A stretch of DNA of 33,743 nucleotides from Flavobacterium macacae (GTDB lineage Bacteria; Bacteroidota; Bacteroidia; Flavobacteriales; Flavobacteriaceae): positions 1 through 33,743 of the forward strand of contig NZ_RQVR01000024.1 of assembly GCF_003865365.1 (NCBI RefSeq), read 5' to 3'. Shown here in pieces: positions 8,503-17,878 of the stretch. The number at the start of each line of letters is the position of its first letter. Within the stretch, counting starts at the first letter, position 1. The notes below the pieces were generated by a model. It saw nothing but the letters and a program-made list of their open reading frames with translations, did not search any database and was not told the origin of the DNA. Position numbers and translations under genes: made by a program.

Positions 8503-9602
8503 AAAAATATTTGATAATTGGTTCTGGATTTTCAGGAGCTGTTATTGCAGAACAATTAAGCAAAGATCCAAATAATAAAATTGTAGTTATTGATGAAAGA
8601 GATCATATAGGAGGAAACTGCTATACAGAACGTGACAAAGATAGCAATGTGATGATACATAAATATGGTCCTCATATTTTTAATACAGATAATAAAGAAG
8701 TTTGGGATTATATTCAACAATTTTGTGAAATGGTGCCATTTGTGAATAGAGTAAAATCTATTTATAACGGTCAAGTGTTTTCACTACCAATTAATTTACA
8801 TACAATTAACCAATTTTTTGGAAAAACATTTAATCCAGAAGAAGCAAAAGTTTTTATTGATTCTATTGCTGATAAAAGTATTAATGAGCCTCGAAACTTT
8901 GAGGAACAAGCGATGAAATTTATAGGTAAAGATTTATATAATGCTTTTTTTTATGGATATACCAAAAAGCAATGGGGTTGTGAACCTACAGAATTGCCAG
9001 CAAGTATTTTAAAACGACTTCCAGTGAGGTTTAATTATAATGATAATTACTATGCTAATCCGTTTCAAGGTATACCAAAGGATGGGTATACTGCTATTTT
9101 TGAGAATTTATTAGCTGCTAAAAATATTGAAGTTCGTCTAAATACTAAATTTGATTCGTCTTGGGACTTAACCGAATATGAGCATGTTTTCTATTCTGGC
9201 CCTATAGATGCGTTTTTTGATTATAAGTATGGACGTTTAAGCTATAGAACGGTAACTTTCGAAAAACATTCAGCTGAAGGTGATTATCAAGGAAATCCTG
9301 TTATTAATTATGCAGATCCTGAAGTTCCTTATACAAGGGTTCATGAACATAAGCATTTTACACCATGGGAAGAACATGAGAAAACAGTCTATTTTAAAGA
9401 ATTCAGTAAAGAAACAGAGGAGCAGGATGTACCGTATTATCCAAAAAGATTGAAAGAAGATATGGAAATCTTTGAAAAGTATGAAAATGAAGCAAATACC
9501 TTAAGCAATATTTCTTTTGTTGGACGTTTGGCAACGTATCGTTATATGGATATGCATCATGTTATTGCTGAAGCTTTGAATGTTGTAAAAAAAAATAAAT
9601 AA
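8499..9602 (+). CDS. glf: UDP-galactopyranose mutase
   Basis: A 367-residue flavoenzyme that converts UDP-galactopyranose to UDP-galactofuranose. The FAD-binding motif GSGFSGAVIAEQL is at ~8-20, followed by the acidic end of the second strand (VVIDERDHIGGNCYTE). The family-specific segments YGPHIFNTDNKEVWDYI, FFYGYTKKQWG and RVHEHKHF are present, and the C-terminus has GRLATYRYMDMHHVI, the FAD-contacting end. Length is normal. Its presence predicts a galactofuranose residue in the polysaccharide, added by one of the neighbouring glycosyltransferases. Confidence 0.96.
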   Translation: MKKYLIIGSGFSGAVIAEQLSKDPNNKIVVIDERDHIGGNCYTERDKDSNVMIHKYGPHIFNTDNKEVWDYIQQFCEMVPFVNRVKSIYNGQVFSLPINLHTINQFFGKTFNPEEAKVFIDSIADKSINEPRNFEEQAMKFIGKDLYNAFFYGYTKKQWGCEPTELPASILKRLPVRFNYNDNYYANPFQGIPKDGYTAIFENLLAAKNIEVRLNTKFDSSWDLTEYEHVFYSGPIDAFFDYKYGRLSYRTVTFEKHSAEGDYQGNPVINYADPEVPYTRVHEHKHFTPWEEHEKTVYFKEFSKETEEQDVPYYPKRLKEDMEIFEKYENEANTLSNISFVGRLATYRYMDMHHVIAEALNVVKKNK

Positions 9603-9603
9603 T

Positions 9604-10845
9604 ATGAAGATCTTACAGATATCTACAGGTTATGATATTTCTTTTAATGGAGGAATTACAAACTATGTAAGAAATATTTCAAATGAACTAATAGAAGGTG
9701 GGCACGATGTTACAGTTTTATATTCTCAAGATAATGGTCAAAAAAAGGACTATAAATTTGAGATTATTAATATAGAAACAATTTTACGACCATTCCATCT
9801 TAGTAGTGTTATTACAAATAATGATTGTCAAAAGATTGATGAGATAGTTCGTAATTTAAATCCAGATATCATTCATGTCCACATGATGATAGATTTACCT
9901 ATTGATGTTTTAGCTATTTTTAAAAAATACAGTAAAGTTGTAGTATCTCTTCATGATTATTCATATGTATGTAATCGAATAATTTTATTAGACCGAAATG
10001 GTAAAAATTGTTTGAATAGCGATGAAAATAGAAGATGTAATACTTGTATTTCTCTTGAAGAATCAATAGACAATAGGATCTTTGGAGGTAGTCTAAGAAG
10101 ATTTGCAAAAGGAATTAATGTCGACAAGTTAGCAAATTCATCTAATCACTATGAAAAATTCAAAGTAGGGCAAAAATTGTTTTCTGAAATGGATTCAATT
10201 ATAGCTGTTTCAAATCGAGTAAAAGATATTTACATTTCAAATGGTTTTGTAAATAATCAATTTTATGTTAACCATATTGGGAATTATACTGCCGAAAAGG
10301 AGTTTAGAGATTCTTTTGGTATAAGAAAAAATATTAATTATGGTGAAAGAATAAAATTTGGATTTATAGGTAATTTAAATTATCATAAAGGTTCTGAAGT
10401 ATTTTTAAAATTAGCAAAAGATAGTAAACATGAGTTTCATATTTACGGAGGTATAGACCCAGCCGTAAATGAAGAAATTCGGACAATGAAAAATGTTTTT
10501 TACCATGGTAAATATACCCATGATCAATTAAAAGATATTTTAAAGAATGTTGATTTTGGTTTGGTTTTACCTATTTGGGAAGATAATGCACCCCAAGTTA
10601 TTTTTGAATTTTTAAACTCGGGTATTCCAATAATCGGGACAAGAATGGGTGGTTTGCCTGATTTTATTAATGAAAGTAATGGTGTATTATTCGAAAATAT
10701 GGAAGAAGAAATTATAAAAATTAAAAGTTTTATAGAGTCAAATGCAGTTTTTAATTTTTATAATAGTGTTATAAATTCTATTAAAGGAACAAAAACAGCA
10801 GGAGAACATATGAAAGATCTTTTGGAAATTTATGAAAAGATATGA
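9604..10845 (+). CDS. glycosyltransferase family 4
   Basis: A 413-residue GT-B fold glycosyltransferase. The N-terminal acceptor domain begins ILQISTGYDISFNGGITNYVRNIS and contains VVSLHDYSYVCNR followed by a Cys-rich patch (NRRCNTC). The C-terminal donor domain shows FGFIGNLNYHKGSEVF (~247-262) and the EX7E-type region FEFLNSGIPIIGTRMGGLPDFI (~339-360). It transfers a sugar from a nucleotide donor to the lipid-linked unit at the cytoplasmic face; donor and linkage cannot be read from the sequence. It starts 1 nt after the glf stop and overlaps the acyltransferase gene by 4 nt. Confidence 0.88.
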   Translation: MKILQISTGYDISFNGGITNYVRNISNELIEGGHDVTVLYSQDNGQKKDYKFEIINIETILRPFHLSSVITNNDCQKIDEIVRNLNPDIIHVHMMIDLPIDVLAIFKKYSKVVVSLHDYSYVCNRIILLDRNGKNCLNSDENRRCNTCISLEESIDNRIFGGSLRRFAKGINVDKLANSSNHYEKFKVGQKLFSEMDSIIAVSNRVKDIYISNGFVNNQFYVNHIGNYTAEKEFRDSFGIRKNINYGERIKFGFIGNLNYHKGSEVFLKLAKDSKHEFHIYGGIDPAVNEEIRTMKNVFYHGKYTHDQLKDILKNVDFGLVLPIWEDNAPQVIFEFLNSGIPIIGTRMGGLPDFINESNGVLFENMEEEIIKIKSFIESNAVFNFYNSVINSIKGTKTAGEHMKDLLEIYEKI

Positions 10846-11510
10846 TAAAGTGGTTAAAGGTTCTTAACAGTATTAGAGTAGATCTTTTAATCTATTGCAA
10901 AAGAAAAATACAAGCAGTAGAATGGAGAATGAGTAATTCACATAACTATACACAATTATCATTAAATGTTAAGAACTCTAAACTTATATCGGTAGGTAAT
11001 GATTCTTATGGAACAATTAATGTTGAGTCTTTTGAAAATAGAAGAGAAAATTTAATTATTGGTAGCTTTGTTAGTATAGCCCCTGAAGTAACTTTTGTTC
11101 TAGGTGGAAATCATCAAACATCAGCTTTTTCAACTTATCCTCTAAAAGCATATTTTTTAGAAAAATTTTCTGAAGAAGATGCTCAAACAAAAGGACCAAT
11201 TGTAGTAGAAGATGAAGTTTGGATAGGGCAGGGGTGTATGATAATGTCTGGGGTAACACTTGGAAAAGGATGTATAGTTGCAGCTGGTAGTATTGTAACT
11301 AAAGATGTTTCTCCATTTGCAATTGTTGGTGGAAATCCTGCTAAGTTTATTAAATGGAGAATTGATGAGAATTTAATTGAAAAAAGAAAAGAATTATCTT
11401 TATCACAATTTGAAATTTTAACTATAAAAGATAATATTGATTTTTTTTATGAGGAAACTTCATACGATTCTTTAAGGAAATTAAAAAAAATAGCAGATGA
11501 TAATAAATGA
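10842..11510 (+). CDS. hexapeptide-repeat O-acyltransferase (CatB/Vat-like)
   Basis: A 222-residue left-handed beta-helix acyltransferase. The helix coils are visible from about residue 45 (SVGNDSYGTINVES... IIGSFVSIAPEVTFVLGGNH), followed by a loop and then the conserved core GPIVVEDEVWIGQGCMIMSGVTLGKGCIVAAGSIVTKDV, ending in VVGGNPAKFIKWRI-type sequence. This pattern belongs to the CatB/Vat group, whose polysaccharide members O-acetylate sugars from acetyl-CoA. It starts with ATG inside the preceding stop (ATGA) and overlaps the next gene by 14 nt. The most likely role is O-acetylation of the repeat unit; serine acetyltransferase or sugar N-acetylation is less likely from the length. Confidence 0.82.
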   Translation: MIKWLKVLNSIRVDLLIYCKRKIQAVEWRMSNSHNYTQLSLNVKNSKLISVGNDSYGTINVESFENRRENLIIGSFVSIAPEVTFVLGGNHQTSAFSTYPLKAYFLEKFSEEDAQTKGPIVVEDEVWIGQGCMIMSGVTLGKGCIVAAGSIVTKDVSPFAIVGGNPAKFIKWRIDENLIEKRKELSLSQFEILTIKDNIDFFYEETSYDSLRKLKKIADDNK

Positions 11511-12405
11511 TGTTTCAATTATTATAGTTAATTATAATACTAAACAAATGACAAATGAGTGCATTGAAAGTATTATTGCCTATACAAATGGGTTAAACTA
11601 TGAAATCATTTTAGTAGATAATGGATCTTCGGACGGTTCAAAAGAATTTTTTGAAAAAAAAGAAGGTATTGTTTATATATATTCTAATGAAAATTTAGGA
11701 TTTGGTAGAGCGAATAATTTAGGAGCAGAAAAAGCGACGGGAAATTACCTATTTCTTCTTAATTCAGATACTTTGCTTTTTGATAATTCTATTAAAATAA
11801 TGTGTGATTTTTATTCTTCGAAGGAAACAGAATTAAAAATGGGTGCATTAGGTTGTGTATTGGTTGATCGAGATAAGCAATTTAATGGTTGTGGTGGCTC
11901 ATTTCCAACTTGTAAAGATTGGATTAAAAAGTATAAGAGCTCATTACCTTTTGTTAAATGGTTTAGTAAATATGATGAAAAAGAGACTTATCCATTAGAC
12001 AATAACTATTTTGAAATCGATTATGTAATTGGTGCAGATTTATTGATAAAGAAGTCAGTATTTGAGTCGCTACAGGGTTTTGATCCTGATTATTTTATGT
12101 ATTATGAAGAATCTGATCTTCAGAAAAGAATGTCTTCTTTAGGTTTAAAAGCTTATATAATAACTATAACTAAAATTATTCATCTCGAAGATGCCTCTGG
12201 AAAATCTATTGTTAATTATTCAAATAGAAAACGAATCATCACTCATTTAAGTAGAAATCTTTATCTCAAGAAAAATGATGCAAAGGATTTTGCTAAGTAC
12301 AAATTTTTTGATAAATTATTTTTATTGTTAAATAGATTTAATCCAAAATACTCATTACAAGAGAATAGTGATTATATAACTCAAATAAAGAAAACATATT
12401 CATGA
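11497..12405 (+). CDS. glycosyltransferase family 2 (rhamnosyltransferase-like)
   Basis: A 302-residue GT-A fold transferase. The N-terminus VSIIIVNYNTKQMTNECIESI, the nucleotide-binding VDNGSSDGS at ~41-49, the metal-binding LLNSDT (~91-96, in place of DXD) and the catalytic-side GADLLIKKSVFESLQGFDPDYFMYYEESDLQKRM (~185-218) are all typical of the GT2 branch that includes many rhamnosyltransferases. The dTDP-rhamnose genes upstream make rhamnose a reasonable donor, but this is inference. It overlaps both neighbours (14 nt before, 4 nt after). Confidence 0.88.
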   Translation: MIINDVSIIIVNYNTKQMTNECIESIIAYTNGLNYEIILVDNGSSDGSKEFFEKKEGIVYIYSNENLGFGRANNLGAEKATGNYLFLLNSDTLLFDNSIKIMCDFYSSKETELKMGALGCVLVDRDKQFNGCGGSFPTCKDWIKKYKSSLPFVKWFSKYDEKETYPLDNNYFEIDYVIGADLLIKKSVFESLQGFDPDYFMYYEESDLQKRMSSLGLKAYIITITKIIHLEDASGKSIVNYSNRKRIITHLSRNLYLKKNDAKDFAKYKFFDKLFLLLNRFNPKYSLQENSDYITQIKKTYS

Positions 12406-13394
12406 AAATAGCACTTTTAGGTAGTAAGGATTATGATAGTTTAGAATATCATTTAAGCGATGCACTTAGTTTTTTAGGGTATAAATTATTTCATATAGAT
12501 GTTAAGGATGTGATAAATATTCCTTATAAATATAACTACTGGGCACAAAAGTTTTTTCGCAGATACGATGAGTATATTTTTAATAAAATAGCAGATCGAA
12601 TCATCGACGAGCAACCAGATTTATTAATTTGCACCTATCGTTTTATAAATCCATTTTCTATTATAAAAATTAAGAAACAAATTAAGAATATTAAAATTAT
12701 TCATATTAATCCAGATCAACTAACTACATTTGAAAATCAACAAATATTTGCAACACCATACGATGCTTATTTTACTAAAGATCCATTTATCGTTGATTTT
12801 ATGAAAAATAAAATGGGGTTGAATGCATTTTACTTACCAGAAGCTTGTAATGTACGTATTCATAAACCATTTGAATATGATCGTGCAGACTTAGAAAATA
12901 AAATTAATACAGATGTTGTAGCTTTTGGTACAATGTATCCTTATCGTGCTAATATGATTGGTAAATTAATAGAAAAGGATATTAATGTAAAATTATATGG
13001 TACACCGGATAATCGTTTTCCCAAAAAAGAAATTACAGATCATTTTCAGAATGAGTTTATAACAGGATCCCGAAAGGCGGAGATATTATCTGGATCTAAA
13101 ATAGTTTTTAATAATTTTCATTATGCCGAAATTAAATCTGTAAATGCAAAGTTTTTTGAGATAGCCGGAATTGGTGGTTTTCAAATTTGTGATTATAAAG
13201 AAACACTACAAGAATATAGTGCTTTAGATGTAAAAGATTTTACTTATAAGACAATTGGAGAGGCTATTGAATTAATAAAACATTACCTACCATTAGCCAA
13301 TTTACGACATGAAATGGCCAAAAAGCAACAAAAACATTTTCACAAATATCATTCTTACGAAGAAAGAATAAATTATATATTAGAATGTATTTGA
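12402..13394 (+). CDS. CgeB-like glycosyltransferase
   Basis: A 330-residue protein that resembles the CgeB/spore-maturation-like glycosyltransferase group. The N-terminal half has the pattern of a Rossmann domain (KIALLGSKDYDSLEYHLSDAL, then DLLICTYRFINPFSI and IIHINPDQLT). The C-terminal half contains VAFGTMYPYRANMIGKLI, SGSKIVFNNFHYAE and KFFEIAGIGGFQICDY, where the acidic residue and glycine stretch resemble the donor-site region of GT-B enzymes. A glycosyltransferase role fits the setting. I am fairly sure of the fold and family, not of the donor. It overlaps its neighbours by 4 and 10 nt. Confidence 0.72.
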   Translation: MKIALLGSKDYDSLEYHLSDALSFLGYKLFHIDVKDVINIPYKYNYWAQKFFRRYDEYIFNKIADRIIDEQPDLLICTYRFINPFSIIKIKKQIKNIKIIHINPDQLTTFENQQIFATPYDAYFTKDPFIVDFMKNKMGLNAFYLPEACNVRIHKPFEYDRADLENKINTDVVAFGTMYPYRANMIGKLIEKDINVKLYGTPDNRFPKKEITDHFQNEFITGSRKAEILSGSKIVFNNFHYAEIKSVNAKFFEIAGIGGFQICDYKETLQEYSALDVKDFTYKTIGEAIELIKHYLPLANLRHEMAKKQQKHFHKYHSYEERINYILECI

Positions 13395-14461
13395 TCTTAG
13401 CTTTATCATTTTTTTTAGTTGTTTTTTTTGAAGTTTATGGTATATTAACAGCCAAAAAAAGGGCATCTATTTATGTTTTAATCTGTGTAATTTTGATTTT
13501 TCACGATGGTTTGCGTTGGGAGATGGCTACAGATTTTAAACCATATTTAGACCATTTCTTAAGCATTAATTATCGGTTTTCTGATTATGATTTTGAAATA
13601 GCGTACACTACATTAGTTTACTTGATAAATAGTTTTTTTGGTAGTTATACTTTGTTATTATTGTTATTAGCTACAATTGTTTACACTCTTTATTACTCAG
13701 CATTTAAAATAATGACTCCATTTCTAGGTGTAGCTTTTTTAATTTACTATACCACCATGATTGGTATGTTAGGAAGTAATAGACAATTAGTTGCTTTAGC
13801 ATTATGTTTTTATGCCATACAGTTTATTGTTAATAAAAAAATTTTTTATTTTGCCTTCACTATTGGTGCAGCTTTTTTATTTCACAAAACTGCAATTATA
13901 ATGCTTCCGTTTTATTTTTTAAATAGCTCTTTTAAGAATAAATATGTTATAATATGTTTTGTTATATGTATAATTTTAAGTTATTCGGAAGCAGTTATGA
14001 ATATTTTCGAAATAGTAACTTTAAAGATATTTCCTAGTTTGTTCGAAGATAAAAGTAATGCGTATCTATCAAATAATGATGAATTTTCTAATTCTTTTAT
14101 AGGAACTATTTTCGGGATATTGCGAAAACTAATACCAGTTATTATTTTATTTTATTTAAGAAAAAATAAATTTCAGAATGATTATTTTAATATTATTTCT
14201 AATTTAATGTTAGTTAGTTTATTTAGCTATATATTATTTAATAATAATTTACAGTTTTTAGTAGGAAGGTTAACTATATATTTTTCTATTTATGAATGTA
14301 TTGTATATTCTTGGTTCATGTTTTATATCGCTAAAAATAAGCCTAAATTAATTACTGTGTTTTTCTTGGTATTGTTTTTAATGAGTTTTGTTTTCTTCAA
14401 TAGATCGATAGCAATATATCCAGAACTGTTTATACCTTATCGCTCTGTTTTAACATTTTAG
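13385..14461 (+). CDS. EpsG-family polysaccharide polymerase (Wzy-like)
   Basis: A 358-residue membrane protein with about ten hydrophobic segments. The motifs fit EpsG-type polymerases: an early arginine/aspartate loop (LRWEMATDFKPY, ~48-59), GSNRQLVALALCFYAIQF (~130-147), and a histidine at the end of a later helix (FLFHKTAIIMLPFYF). In this family they fill the role of Wzy, joining repeat units at the periplasmic face. It is the only polymerase candidate in the window and pairs with the Wzx-like flippase at 7192, which supports a Wzx/Wzy-dependent pathway. The ATG at 13385 lies inside the previous gene, consistent with the overlaps around it. Confidence 0.85.
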   Translation: MYLILALSFFLVVFFEVYGILTAKKRASIYVLICVILIFHDGLRWEMATDFKPYLDHFLSINYRFSDYDFEIAYTTLVYLINSFFGSYTLLLLLLATIVYTLYYSAFKIMTPFLGVAFLIYYTTMIGMLGSNRQLVALALCFYAIQFIVNKKIFYFAFTIGAAFLFHKTAIIMLPFYFLNSSFKNKYVIICFVICIILSYSEAVMNIFEIVTLKIFPSLFEDKSNAYLSNNDEFSNSFIGTIFGILRKLIPVIILFYLRKNKFQNDYFNIISNLMLVSLFSYILFNNNLQFLVGRLTIYFSIYECIVYSWFMFYIAKNKPKLITVFFLVLFLMSFVFFNRSIAIYPELFIPYRSVLTF

Positions 14462-14464
14462 AAT

Positions 14465-15457
14465 ATGATAAATATAATTTTTTTTGAAAGAATTTTTAAT
14501 ACTAACACGATCAGTATTGAAAAACTTTTTAATACAATTTACGATGAACTAAGAAATAAAGGTTTGTTTATAGAAGTTATTAAAAACCCTTATCCCTTGA
14601 AATATTTTTGGAAATCGATATTTTTTTTTAAGAAAAGAGAAGGAGGGGATATTACTCATATTACAGGTGATATTCATTGGATAAGTATTTTTTTGAATCC
14701 TAAAAAAACTATTTTAACAATTCATGATTTAGTGGGTTTAGAAAGCCTATCTGGCCTTAAACGAATATTTTATTATTTATTTTGGATTTATTTACCACTG
14801 AAAAGATTAAAATATATAACTGTTATTTCCGAGAAAATTAAAGAGGATATATTAAGATTATTACCATCTGTCAGTAAAAAAATTAATGTAATTCCTAATT
14901 GTGTAACAATACCAATCAATGTTGTGAATAGAAATTATAGAGTAAATAAAATTTTATTTGTAGGTACCAGATCAAATAAAAATATTGAAATTAGTTTAAA
15001 AGCGCTTGAGAAGTTTAATTTTGAGATAACAATTGTGGGTAAATTAAGTTTAGAGCAATCTAAAATAATAAACGATTTAGAATTAAAAGTAACTAATAAA
15101 GAAAATATATCAGAAGAAGAATTAATATATTTATATGACACCCATGATGTGCTTTGCTTTACAAGTGTGTACGAAGGATTTGGCTTGCCTATTTTAGAAG
15201 CACAGGCTAGGGGATGTGCAGTAATTACTTCTAATTTATCACCAATGAAGGATGTTCTAGGGTATGGAGGCGTTTTGATTAATCCGTATGATCAAAAAGA
15301 TATCGAATTTGCATTAGAGAAATATCAAACAGATATTTCATTTTATAATAAGTGTATATTAGAAGGATATAAAAATGTTAGTAACTACACAGTTGACAAT
15401 ATCGCAGAGCAATATATAAATTTATATGAAAAAATTTTAAAAAATGGTTTTAATTGA
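14465..15457 (+). CDS. glycosyltransferase family 4
   Basis: A 330-residue GT-B glycosyltransferase. The donor-binding half is clear: ILFVGTRSNKNIEISLKAL (~162-180) and then CFTSVYEGFGLPILEAQARGCAVITSNLSPMKDVLG (~232-267), which carries the EX7E motif (EGFGLPILE). The N-terminal half has the usual THITGDIHW and TILTIHDLVGLE segments. A nine-T run (14621-14629) and an eight-T run (14478-14485) lie in the coding sequence. It starts 3 nt after the polymerase gene and overlaps the next transferase by 14 nt. The donor sugar is unknown. Confidence 0.88.
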   Translation: MINIIFFERIFNTNTISIEKLFNTIYDELRNKGLFIEVIKNPYPLKYFWKSIFFFKKREGGDITHITGDIHWISIFLNPKKTILTIHDLVGLESLSGLKRIFYYLFWIYLPLKRLKYITVISEKIKEDILRLLPSVSKKINVIPNCVTIPINVVNRNYRVNKILFVGTRSNKNIEISLKALEKFNFEITIVGKLSLEQSKIINDLELKVTNKENISEEELIYLYDTHDVLCFTSVYEGFGLPILEAQARGCAVITSNLSPMKDVLGYGGVLINPYDQKDIEFALEKYQTDISFYNKCILEGYKNVSNYTVDNIAEQYINLYEKILKNGFN

Positions 15458-16445
15458 TGCACTATATATTAATAACGGTGGTGGAAAAATTCTTCTTGAT
15501 TATCTTGTCAAAGAGATTGAAGGAAAGAATATTAATGCATATTATTTATTTGATTTACGCTGTATTAATGACTTTCAATTCATTCCTACTCATCGTAAAA
15601 TTTATTTACGAGCTAGTTTAATTAAAAGACATCAATTTTATAAAAAAAATCTTAATCTATTTACAAAAGTCTTTTGTTTTGGTAATTTACCACCAACCAT
15701 CAAATTAAATATACCTGTTTTTACATATTTTCATAATCGTTTATTTTTAAAAATCCCACAAAATTTAAAATTTAAAACACAAGTATTCTTAAAATTAAAA
15801 TTTTTTATTTTTAAATTACTAATTAAAAATACAGATTATATAATTTTGCAATCAAATGTTATTAAGGAAGAATTTTTAAAATTAATCAACATAGATTCTT
15901 CAAAAGTATTAGTATTACCTTTTTATGAACCAATAAAATACTCTAATTCAATTAAAGTTAAACATAGTTTTATTTATGTTAGCAGTGGTATTGAATATAA
16001 AAATCATAAGCGATTATTAGATGCTTTTACTATGGTATATGATTTTACAAAAAAAGGAAGTTTAATATTAACTATTGATGATTCTTACATTGATTTATAT
16101 AATGAAATTAAATTATTAATAGATAGGGGTTATCCAATAATTAATTTAGGTTTTGCTAAAAAAGAATTGTTAGCTAGAGAATATTCAAAAGCGGAATTTG
16201 CCATCTATCCATCATTAACCGAAAGTTTGGGTCTAGGTGTAGTTGAAGCAATTGAGGGAGGATGTGATGTAATTGGTGCGGATTTACCTTATTTGCATGC
16301 AATTTGCCAACCATCTTTAGTATTTGATCCGTTAAGTGTTGATTCTATAAAAAATTCCATAATTTTTGCTATAAATCATATACTCCCCAATACTGAACAA
16401 AAATTATTTAATGAAGTGAATAAAATTATAAGTTTACTAAAATAA
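15444..16445 (+). CDS. glycosyltransferase, GT4-like
   Basis: A 333-residue protein of glycosyltransferase type. The donor domain contains FIYVSSGIEYKNHKRLLDAF (~173-192) and YPSLTESLGLGVVEAIEGGCDVIGADLPYLHAI (~253-285), a variant of the EX7E motif (ESLGLGVVE). The N-terminal domain is more divergent and starts VLIDALYINNGGGKILLDYL, a pattern seen in capsule transferases. The gene is among the most AT-rich in the window. It overlaps the preceding gene by 14 nt and ends 5 nt before the dehydratase gene. The donor sugar cannot be told. Confidence 0.8.
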   Translation: MVLIDALYINNGGGKILLDYLVKEIEGKNINAYYLFDLRCINDFQFIPTHRKIYLRASLIKRHQFYKKNLNLFTKVFCFGNLPPTIKLNIPVFTYFHNRLFLKIPQNLKFKTQVFLKLKFFIFKLLIKNTDYIILQSNVIKEEFLKLINIDSSKVLVLPFYEPIKYSNSIKVKHSFIYVSSGIEYKNHKRLLDAFTMVYDFTKKGSLILTIDDSYIDLYNEIKLLIDRGYPIINLGFAKKELLAREYSKAEFAIYPSLTESLGLGVVEAIEGGCDVIGADLPYLHAICQPSLVFDPLSVDSIKNSIIFAINHILPNTEQKLFNEVNKIISLLK

Positions 16446-16450
16446 AATTA

Positions 16451-17452
16451 ATGAAGAAAATAAAAAATAAAACCCTTTTAATTACTGGAGGCACTGGTTC
16501 TTTCGGAACCGCTGTATTAAACCGTTTTTTAAATAGTGAGCATTTCAAGGAAATTCGCATTTTTTCTCGTGACGAGAAAAAACAGGATGATATGCGAAAT
16601 TTATACAAAAAGGATAAAATCAAATATTTTATTGGGGATGTACGGGATTATAATAGCATAGATTATGCAATGAAAGGTGTAGATTATGTTTTTCATGCAG
16701 CGGCGTTAAAACAAGTACCATCATGCGAGTTTTTTCCAATGCAAGCAGTAAAAACGAATGTTGAAGGAACACAGAATGTTATCCGCTCTGCAGCAGCTAA
16801 TAAAGTACAAAAAGTAATCTGTTTATCTACCGATAAAGCGGCCTATCCAATCAATGCAATGGGAATTTCTAAAGCAATGATGGAAAAGGTAGCAGTTGCA
16901 GAATCTAGAAACCTTATGGATACCGTTGTTTGTTTAACACGATATGGAAATGTAATGGCTTCTCGTGGCTCTGTTATCCCTTTATTCTTAAATCAAATTG
17001 AAAATGGTGAAGATATTACGATTACTGACCCCAATATGACACGTTTTTTGATGTCTTTAGATGAGGCTGTAGAATTAGTTTTATTTGCCTTTGAAAATGG
17101 AAATCCTGGAGATTTATTTGTGAATAAAGCTCCAGCAGCAACTATTGGAGATTTGGCAAAAGCTGTCTTAGAAATAAAAAGGGCCAACAACGATATAAGA
17201 ATTATAGGGACGCGTCATGGTGAAAAATTATATGAAACCCTTTGTACTCGGGAAGAGATGATGAAAGCGGAAGATATGGGAGAATTCTACAGGATTCCAG
17301 CTGATAATCGTGATTTGAATTATGCAAAGTATTTCTCACAAGGAAAGCAAGTTGCTGATAAAATTGAAGATTATAATTCTCACAATACCAAAAGAGAGGA
17401 TGTTGAAGGTGTTAAAACTTTATTGAAGAAGTTAAGCTTATTTCAGGATTAA
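16451..17452 (+). CDS. UDP-GlcNAc 4,6-dehydratase/5-epimerase (CapE/FnlA/WbjB type)
   Basis: A 333-residue SDR of the CapE/FlaA1 group. GGTGSFGTAVLNRF (~15-28) binds NADP, HAAALKQVPSCE (~82-93) is the family signature, and STDKAAYPINAMGISKAMMEK (~125-145) covers the active site with the TDKA and MGxSK elements of this group. The enzyme removes water across C4-C6 of UDP-GlcNAc, with C5 inversion in the CapE branch, as the first step to UDP-L-FucNAc or UDP-L-QuiNAc. The following genes (cupin, 2-epimerase, reductase, WbuB-like transferase) match that route. PseB-like chemistry for pseudaminic acid is less likely, as no PseC, H, G or I gene follows. Confidence 0.9.
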   Translation: MKKIKNKTLLITGGTGSFGTAVLNRFLNSEHFKEIRIFSRDEKKQDDMRNLYKKDKIKYFIGDVRDYNSIDYAMKGVDYVFHAAALKQVPSCEFFPMQAVKTNVEGTQNVIRSAAANKVQKVICLSTDKAAYPINAMGISKAMMEKVAVAESRNLMDTVVCLTRYGNVMASRGSVIPLFLNQIENGEDITITDPNMTRFLMSLDEAVELVLFAFENGNPGDLFVNKAPAATIGDLAKAVLEIKRANNDIRIIGTRHGEKLYETLCTREEMMKAEDMGEFYRIPADNRDLNYAKYFSQGKQVADKIEDYNSHNTKREDVEGVKTLLKKLSLFQD

Positions 17453-17458
17453 TCACTT

Positions 17459-17878
17459 ATGAACACATTAAAAGGAGGGTCATTTGAAGATGAAAGAGGA
17501 AAAATAATTTTTAATAACGAATTAGATCTTACTCTTGTTAAAAGAATGTATGTTGTTGAAAATAAAAATATTGATATTTGTAGAGCTTGGCAAGGACATA
17601 AAACTGAAAGTCGCTGGTTTGTTGCTGTGGAAGGTTCATTTGAAATAAAATTAGTGAAAATTGATGATTTTGAAAATCCTTCTGATGATCTGGAAGTTAA
17701 AAGTTTTGTAATTAACAGCAATTCTATGGATTCATTGCATGTACAAAATGGGTATGCATCATCAATACAGGCGTTAGAAACAAAATCAAAATTAGCTGTT
17801 TTTTCTGATTATAAATTAGGAACTATAAATGACAATTATAAATTTGATTCCCAAAAATGGAAACAGAAAATAAAATGA
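17459..17878 (+). CDS. RmlC/WxcM-like cupin, putative sugar epimerase or ketoisomerase (copy 1)
   Basis: A 139-residue small cupin. Landmarks are GGSFEDERGKI at the N-terminus, RAWQGHK (~41-47) with the likely catalytic or metal-binding histidine, VEGSFEIKLVKIDDFENPS, and QNGYASSIQALE (~92-103). Proteins of this type are usually annotated as sugar epimerases and resemble dTDP-4-keto-6-deoxyhexose isomerases. Its place between the dehydratase and the 2-epimerase suggests action on the 4-keto intermediate or supply of the cupin function that is fused to the reductase in CapF. It is paralogous to the cupin at 22905. Activity is inferred. Confidence 0.75.
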   Translation: MNTLKGGSFEDERGKIIFNNELDLTLVKRMYVVENKNIDICRAWQGHKTESRWFVAVEGSFEIKLVKIDDFENPSDDLEVKSFVINSNSMDSLHVQNGYASSIQALETKSKLAVFSDYKLGTINDNYKFDSQKWKQKIK

